Source: Actinospineispora eucalypti (GTDB taxonomy: Bacteria > Actinomycetota > Actinomycetes > Mycobacteriales > Pseudonocardiaceae). Taken from it: a stretch of DNA of 64,000 nt. Under the pieces are notes generated by a model. It had not been told where the DNA came from, did not search any database, and was given only the letters and a program-made list of their open reading frames with translations. Made by a program: the position numbers and the translations under genes. Location of the stretch: positions 992,001 to 1,056,000 of the forward strand of contig JACHMT010000004.1 in the NCBI GenBank assembly GCA_014208095.1, written 5' to 3'. This document shows positions 59,346 to 64,000 of this stretch, in pieces; the first letter of the stretch is position 1, and every line of letters begins with the position of its first letter.

Positions 59346-60161
59346 TTAGAAGCGGGTGGCGCGGGATTCGGCTTGGGTTAGGAGGCGTTCCAGGCGGTGG
59401 CGGAGGCTGGGCTGGGTGGTGGGGGCGAGGGTTGTCCAGTCGACGCCGTCGGCGGCGGTGTCGCGCTGGATGAGGTAGCGGCCCCGGTGGGTCTCGAACA
59501 TGCCGACGATCTTGGGTAACCGGTGCAGGACACCCCAGTGGTCGGCGGCGAGCACGCTGATCTGGCCCCGGCGACGCTCGCCGGACATCATGGCGGCGAC
59601 CAGTTCGGCCTCCTCGGCGGGCACGCCCCGGTAGCGCAGCGCCTCGGCCAGCCCGAGGCCGGCCTCCGACTCGGCGGCGGCCGCGTCCAGGTCGGCGCTG
59701 GGCACGGATACCGCCCGGCCCGGGCCGCTCGGCGCCGGCGGCATCGCTTCCATGATCGCTCCGATCGGGCCGGGCGCGGCGGACAGCGTCACGGTCTCGT
59801 CCTGCCGCACGGCCAGCACGGTCGCACCCGGGCGGGCGGCGGCGACCGCGCGCAGCTCGCGGCCCATCCGCATGCGCAGCTCCACCTGGCAGGTGGGCAC
59901 CGCGAGCAGGTGCATCAGCCGGACGATCTCCGGGTCCGGGCCGCTCACGTCGGCCAGGCCGCGCTCGCGCAGACCCTGCCAGCCGGTGGCCACGATGCCG
60001 CGCCGCTCGGTGTGGGTGCGGCCGGGGGAGTCCAGCCGCAGCACCACCGGGGTGGCGCCCAGGCCCAGCCACTCCCACAGCACGTCGAACTCGACCGCGG
60101 TGAGCACCCGCCGGACCGGTCCGCGCCGGGGGCGGTGCGGCGCGGGGGGCGCGGTCGTCAT
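59346..60161 (-). CDS. ESX-secretion-associated EspG-family protein
   Basis: A 271-residue EspG-like protein, a cytoplasmic chaperone that keeps PE/PPE pairs soluble for type VII secretion. Family-like parts: VEFDVLWEWLGLGATPVVLR, LMHLLAVPTCQVELRMRMGR, LRAVAAARPGATVLAVRQDE, and a C-terminus with ADHWGVLHRLPKIVGMFETH. The ATG at 60161 overlaps the stop of the PPE-like gene (ATGA), so PPE-like and EspG are translationally coupled. No ESX membrane (Ecc) genes lie in the window. Confidence 0.85.
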   Translation of the reverse strand: MTTAPPAPHRPRRGPVRRVLTAVEFDVLWEWLGLGATPVVLRLDSPGRTHTERRGIVATGWQGLRERGLADVSGPDPEIVRLMHLLAVPTCQVELRMRMGRELRAVAAARPGATVLAVRQDETVTLSAAPGPIGAIMEAMPPAPSGPGRAVSVPSADLDAAAAESEAGLGLAEALRYRGVPAEEAELVAAMMSGERRRGQISVLAADHWGVLHRLPKIVGMFETHRGRYLIQRDTAADGVDWTTLAPTTQPSLRHRLERLLTQAESRATRF

Positions 60162-61465
60162 CGGCCAATCACGGGAGGTACCACCCCATCCTCGTCCGGG
60201 AAGAGATCGCTGTCGTCGAGCAGGTAGCCGGGGCGTTCGTGACGGTTCGCCTCGGCTTCGGGCCAGCCACCGGCGCCGAGCATCGGCGGCGGCACCCCAC
60301 CCGGCATTCCGGAGCCGGGCACTCCAGAGCCTGGGACCCCAGAGCCGGACATGCCGGAGCTCGGCATCCCGGGGCCGGGCTGGCCGGGCGCGGGGCCGCC
60401 CGATCCGGACTGGTCGGCACCACTTGCCCCGCCCGCGCCACCCACCCCGCCCGCGCCACCCGCACTCGGCTGGCCGGCACTGATCGCGTTGTCGGTGTTT
60501 GCCTGGCGGTTGCCCCGGGGCCGCAGCGGCCGGAGTGGCGCCGCGTTCCGGTGGACGCCGGCCAGCTCCGGCCGGACCGGCGGACCGCTCACCACCGGAA
60601 CGCGTTTCTCGTTCGACTCGGTCCGCCCGGCCGGCCCGCTCGCGGCGACGGTCGGACGGGTGTCGCCCCGAGGCCGATCGGACGGCCCGCCGCGACCGAC
60701 CGCCCCGGCCGCCGAAGCGGGGACGACGCCGCTGCCGGAACGGTTCTGGCGATACCCGGCGCCCGCCGCCACCCCCGGGCCGAGACGCCCCGCGGGCTCG
60801 GCGCCGACCGGTCGCGGGGCGCCGGGAACGGAAGCCCTGGCCGCCGGTCCGCCCGGCCGGGTTCCGGTGACCCCCGGCGTCGCGGCCCCGCCCGGCGCAA
60901 CCGGCGAGCCCGCACGGGTGCCCGGACCGCCGCTCCGGCCGCCGGGGGGCGGCGGTGCGCCACGCACCCCGGGCGCCGGCCCGGCGAACCCGGGGGAGGG
61001 GCGCACCGTCTGGCAGGTGCCGGCGTGGTCGGCCATGAGCTGGCGGGCCCGTTGCAGCGCGTTCATCCGCTCCTCCTCGGCGAGCGCCCAGTTGCCGCCC
61101 ATCACCCCCTTCTCCTGGGCCGCCGGGGACAGTTGGGGCGGGTAGGGCGGCATCTTGTGCTTCACGTCCTGAGCGCTGCGCGCGTACTCGCCCGCCTTCG
61201 CCCCCTCGGCGGTGGACCGGGCGGCGGCCTCCCCCGCCCACCGGGCGTGCTGGCCGATGCCCCGGTTCGCCGCACCGGCCGCCGTGCCCTCCCAGGCCAG
61301 CCCGAACTCCTTCAGCGGAGCCTGAATCGTCTCGGAGATCTTGTTCAGCGCCACAGAGGTGCGCTGGTAGCCGGCCTGGCTGTTGGTGGCGGCGGCCGGG
61401 TCGCCCTGCCGCGACTCGCGCCAGAGCCGCTCGTGTTCCGAGCCGCCGACACCGGGCGAGCTCAT
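60158..61465 (-). CDS. PPE-like type VII secretion substrate with Gly/Pro-rich tail
   Basis: A 435-residue protein. The N-terminal ~160 residues are helical with a WxG motif (FGLAWEGTAAGAANRGIG, W58-G60) as in PPE proteins, and include HKMPPYPPQLSPAAQEKG. The remaining 270 residues are a low-complexity Gly/Pro/Ala/Arg region with a run of GMxGSGVPGSG-type pentads near 385-405, ending in an acidic DDSDLFPDEDG. The substrate would be exported by an ESX system together with the small PE-like partner upstream and the coupled EspG. The ATG at 61465 is 7 bp after the PE-like stop. Confidence 0.8.
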   Translation of the reverse strand: MSSPGVGGSEHERLWRESRQGDPAAATNSQAGYQRTSVALNKISETIQAPLKEFGLAWEGTAAGAANRGIGQHARWAGEAAARSTAEGAKAGEYARSAQDVKHKMPPYPPQLSPAAQEKGVMGGNWALAEEERMNALQRARQLMADHAGTCQTVRPSPGFAGPAPGVRGAPPPPGGRSGGPGTRAGSPVAPGGAATPGVTGTRPGGPAARASVPGAPRPVGAEPAGRLGPGVAAGAGYRQNRSGSGVVPASAAGAVGRGGPSDRPRGDTRPTVAASGPAGRTESNEKRVPVVSGPPVRPELAGVHRNAAPLRPLRPRGNRQANTDNAISAGQPSAGGAGGVGGAGGASGADQSGSGGPAPGQPGPGMPSSGMSGSGVPGSGVPGSGMPGGVPPPMLGAGGWPEAEANRHERPGYLLDDSDLFPDEDGVVPPVIGR

Positions 61466-61472
61466 GGCCGGC

Positions 61473-61805
61473 TCACGTCACCAGCTTGCGGCTCAGATCC
61501 TCGGCGATGGCCTGCTCGTTGCGGTCGTAGGCCGCCTGGATCTCGCCCAGCGCCGTGTCGACCTCGCGCAGCCGTGCCTGGTAGGCGGTCAGCTGGTCAC
61601 GGGCCGAGGCGGCGCCCTGGTTGAACTCCGCCTGGAAGGCGTGGCTGGCCGCGTCCCCCATGGCCGGCTGGGTCATCGGCAGGCTGCGCCCGCTGTCCCG
61701 GACGACCTCCTCGAGCTGGCGTTGGGCGTCCTGGAACGCCGCGCGCAGCTTCGGGATCATGTGCGGCTCGAGCTTGATGCCCGAGCCGCGCGCATCGTTG
61801 ACCAT
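61473..61805 (-). CDS. Small PE/WXG100-like helical protein
   Basis: A 110-residue, mostly helical protein (IPKLRAAFQDAQRQLEEVVR; QLTAYQARLREVDTALGEIQ) with the size of PE/WXG100 partners. No WxG turn is seen; the middle has PAMGDAASHAFQAEFNQGA. The C-terminal YDRNE (in AAYDRNEQAIAEDL) matches the YxxxD/E type VII export signal. It heads the three-gene unit with the PPE-like and EspG genes. The ATG at 61805 starts MVNDARGSGIKLEPHMIPK. Confidence 0.75.
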   Translation of the reverse strand: MVNDARGSGIKLEPHMIPKLRAAFQDAQRQLEEVVRDSGRSLPMTQPAMGDAASHAFQAEFNQGAASARDQLTAYQARLREVDTALGEIQAAYDRNEQAIAEDLSRKLVT

Positions 61806-61880
61806 GGACCCACGCTAGGAGCGCGGATGCCCGGCGAACGGGAAAATCGCGAAACAGTTCGCGATCGCTAACGCTCCCGG

Positions 61881-63689
61881 TCAGGCGTCCTTGATCTCGC
61901 AGATCACGGTGCCCTGGGAGACCGAGCTGCCGGCCTCGGCGGACAGCCCGGTGATGGTGCCGTCCTTGTGCGCGGTGACCGGGTTCTCCATCTTCATCGC
62001 CTCGAGCACGACCACCAGGTCGCCGGCCGAGACGGTGTCCCCGTCGGCCACCGCGACCTTGATGATGGTGCCCTGCATGGGCGCGGTGACCGCGTCACCG
62101 GACACCGCCCGGCCGCCCTTGCCGCCGCCGCGCTTGCGCGGTGCCTTGCCGGCGCGGGCACCCGCACCGGCCGCGCCGCCCCCGCCACCACCGAGCGCCA
62201 GGTCGCCGGGCAGCGACACCTCCAGCCGCCGGCCGCCCACCTCGACCACCACGGTCTGCCGGGGCGCATCCTCGTCCTCGGAGGCCTCGGCGCCCGCACT
62301 GAACGGTTGTACCGTGTTATCCCATTCGGTCTCGATCCACCGGGTGTGCACGGTGAAGCCGTCGCTGTCGGACGCGGCGAACGCCGGATCCTCCACCACC
62401 AGGCGGTGGAACTCCAGCACCGTGGCCATGCCCTCGACCTGGAACTCGGCCAGCGCGCGGCGGGACCGCTCCAGCGCCTGCGCCCGGTCCGACCCGGTGA
62501 CGATCAGCTTGGCCAGCAGCGAGTCGAACTGGCCGCCGATCACCGAGCCGGCCTCCACGCCGGCGTCCACCCGCACACCCGGACCGGCCGGGTAGGCGAT
62601 GGCGGTGACCGTGCCCGGCGCCGGGAGGAACCCGCGACCGGCGTCCTCGCCGTTGATCCGGAACTCGATCGAGTGGCCGCGCGGCCGAGGGTCCTCCTTG
62701 ATGTTCAGCTCCCGGCCCTCGGCGATGCGGAACTGCTCGCGCACCAGGTCCAGCCCGGAGGTCTCCTCGGAAACCGGGTGCTCCACCTGCAGCCGGGTGT
62801 TCACCTCGAGGAAGGTGATCAGTCCGTCCTGGCCGATCAGGAACTCCACGGTGCCGGCGCCGTAGTAGCCGGCCTCCTTGACGATGGCCTTGGAGGCGTC
62901 GTAGAGGGTCTTGCGCTGCTCCTCGGTGATGAACGGCGCCGGCGCCTCCTCCACCAGCTTCTGGAAGCGGCGCTGCAGCGAGCAGTCCCGGGTGCCCACC
63001 ACGATCACGTTGCCGTGCTGGTCGGCCAGCACCTGGGTCTCCACGTGGCGGGGCTTGTCCAGGTAGCGCTCGACGAAGCACTCGCCCCGGCCGAACGCGG
63101 CGGTGGCCTCGCGGACCGCCGACTCGTACAGCTCGGCGATCTCCTTCTCCTCGCGCGCGACCTTCATGCCGCGCCCGCCGCCGCCGAACGCGGCCTTGAT
63201 GGCCACCGGGAGGCCGTGCTCCTTGGTGAACTCGATCACCTCGTCGGCCCCGGACACCGGGTCGGCGGTCCCGGGCACCAGCGGCGCGCCGGCGCGCATC
63301 GCGATGTGCCGCGCGGTCACCTTGTCGCCCAGGTCGCGGATCGACTGGGGTGACGGCCCGATCCAGACCAGGTCGGCGTCGATCACCGCCTGCGCGAAGT
63401 CGGCGTTCTCGGAGAGGAAGCCGTAGCCGGGGTGGATGCCGTCCGCGGCGGCCTGCCGGGCCGCGCCGATCACCTTGTCGAAGTCCAGGTAGGACTCGGC
63501 GGCGGTGTTGCCGCCCAGCGCGAACGCCTCGTCCGCCAGCCGCACGAACAGCGCGTCGCGGTCGGGCTCGGCGTACACCGCGACGCTGGCCAGGCCGGCG
63601 TCCCGACAGGCCCGGATTACCCGCACCGCGATCTCACCGCGGTTCGCGATGAGCACTTTCCGCAACTGACGGGTCGCTTCCCGGGCCAC
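61881..63689 (-). CDS. accA3: Acyl-CoA carboxylase alpha subunit (biotin carboxylase + BCCP), AccA3-type
   Basis: A 602-residue fusion of biotin carboxylase and biotin carrier, shared by acetyl-, propionyl- and long-chain acyl-CoA carboxylases in actinobacteria. The N-terminus is VLIANRGEIAVRVIRACRDA; ATP-grasp motifs are AAFGGGGRGMKVAREEKEI, VETQVLADQHGNVIVVGTRD and TFLEVNTRLQVEHPVSEETS. A Gly/Lys-rich linker (about 500-525) leads to the carrier domain with the biotin lysine in EAMKMENP (K566). AGGAGG lies 4-5 bases before the GTG at 63689. It lies upstream of the PE-like gene but 75 bp away, so it is probably separate. Confidence 0.97.
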   Translation of the reverse strand: MAREATRQLRKVLIANRGEIAVRVIRACRDAGLASVAVYAEPDRDALFVRLADEAFALGGNTAAESYLDFDKVIGAARQAAADGIHPGYGFLSENADFAQAVIDADLVWIGPSPQSIRDLGDKVTARHIAMRAGAPLVPGTADPVSGADEVIEFTKEHGLPVAIKAAFGGGGRGMKVAREEKEIAELYESAVREATAAFGRGECFVERYLDKPRHVETQVLADQHGNVIVVGTRDCSLQRRFQKLVEEAPAPFITEEQRKTLYDASKAIVKEAGYYGAGTVEFLIGQDGLITFLEVNTRLQVEHPVSEETSGLDLVREQFRIAEGRELNIKEDPRPRGHSIEFRINGEDAGRGFLPAPGTVTAIAYPAGPGVRVDAGVEAGSVIGGQFDSLLAKLIVTGSDRAQALERSRRALAEFQVEGMATVLEFHRLVVEDPAFAASDSDGFTVHTRWIETEWDNTVQPFSAGAEASEDEDAPRQTVVVEVGGRRLEVSLPGDLALGGGGGGAAGAGARAGKAPRKRGGGKGGRAVSGDAVTAPMQGTIIKVAVADGDTVSAGDLVVVLEAMKMENPVTAHKDGTITGLSAEAGSSVSQGTVICEIKDA

Positions 63690-63805
63690 AGTGCCTCCTG
63701 CAACGAGATTCTTCCGACCGGCTTGGTATTTCGATCGGGAAGTCTATGCGGCGTGGCCGAATGTGCAGATCGGCGTGACAGCGATGCAGCCCACAGTGGC
63801 GCCGG

Positions 63806-64000
63806 TCAGCGGCCCAACCGCCAGACGTGGCCCGCCACACCCAGCACGAGGCCGCCGGGGACCACCCGGACAACCGGTCCGACCCGCCGCCTCGGCGCGG
63901 CCCGCCCGCTATACCGCGCGCCCGCCTCCCGGCAGGCCAGCTCCACCCGTGCCGGGGCGGCCAGGCGGATCACGGAGGCCAGCTCGCGGGCCATGTCCCA
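63806..64000 (-). CDS. Unidentified protein, C-terminal part (continues beyond window)
   Basis: The frame is open from the right edge (TGG GAC before an internal ATG at 63994) to the stop at 63806, giving at least 64 residues. It is basic in the middle (GRAAPRRRVGPVVRVVPGGL) and ends in a hydrophobic stretch GLVLGVAGHVWRLGR that could be a short membrane helix. I do not recognise it. The strand and position upstream of accA3 allow it to be a real neighbour, but coding confidence is limited by the cut. Confidence 0.4.
   Translation of the reverse strand, partial: WDMARELASVIRLAAPARVELACREAGARYSGRAAPRRRVGPVVRVVPGGLVLGVAGHVWRLGR

Overview
The window is chromosomal DNA of a very high-GC actinobacterium. 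GTG and TTG starts, 4-base ATGA/GTGA gene overlaps, the F420 enzyme FbiC, an ImuA'-ImuB-DnaE2 mutasome with TCGAAC-N4-GTTCGA LexA boxes, AccA3, a PE/PPE/EspG-like trio and an LpdA homologue all point to the Mycobacteriales/Pseudonocardiales. I infer a Pseudonocardiaceae-type organism. No rRNA, tRNA, CRISPR, integrase or transposase gene was seen.

Layout. 1-9.6 kb: an AraC-type regulator (cut by the edge), a small ABM-fold protein, a membrane-anchored sigma-like/BACON protein, and the SOS mutasome imuA'-imuB-dnaE2 with two LexA boxes. 9.6-15.4 kb: an EAL-CBS-GGDEF-like protein, a purine nucleoside permease lipoprotein, a DMT exporter with DUF3017, and a DsbA-like/DUF3500 pair. 15.6-25.5 kb: monomeric isocitrate dehydrogenase, an SH3-like protein with exonuclease III, DoxX, threonine dehydratase, FbiC, and an Lrp regulator divergent from 4-hydroxyphenylpyruvate dioxygenase. 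25.6-30 kb: TrpS, a BrkB-family membrane protein, a D,D-carboxypeptidase and an SRPBCC protein. 30.2-48 kb is largely nucleoside salvage: a BMP-type nucleoside ABC importer in one operon with cytidine deaminase and thymidine phosphorylase, then adenosine deaminase, uracil phosphoribosyltransferase, and a kinase-punA-phosphohexomutase-flavodoxin operon. 48-58 kb: an M20 amidohydrolase, a gamma-glutamylcyclotransferase, LpdA with a CoA-transferase, and glycerol catabolism (glpF-glpK divergent from glpD). 59-64 kb: an EspG/PPE/PE-like cassette and the biotin carboxylase AccA3.

The most unusual content is non-standard repeat architecture. Two paralogous AbiEi-like/DUF559 genes (one intact at 58182-59084, one frameshifted at 49859-50790) each sit inside inverted arrays of contiguous 22-bp units. 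The unit sequence differs between the two cassettes. Their leaders share geometry to the base: array, about 88 bp to the ATG, two DnaA-box-like nonamers 18 bp apart, and 52 bp from the second nonamer to the ATG. Gene-less or gene-swapped 22-bp arrays occur at 15521, 23287/23652 and 37457, and inside the fbiC linker. Separately, three copies of a MITE-like intergenic element lie at about 0.97, 27.7 and 36.9 kb; all three are between convergent genes, and two share a hairpin with a compensatory base change. I consider the cassette family the best candidate for an undescribed system.
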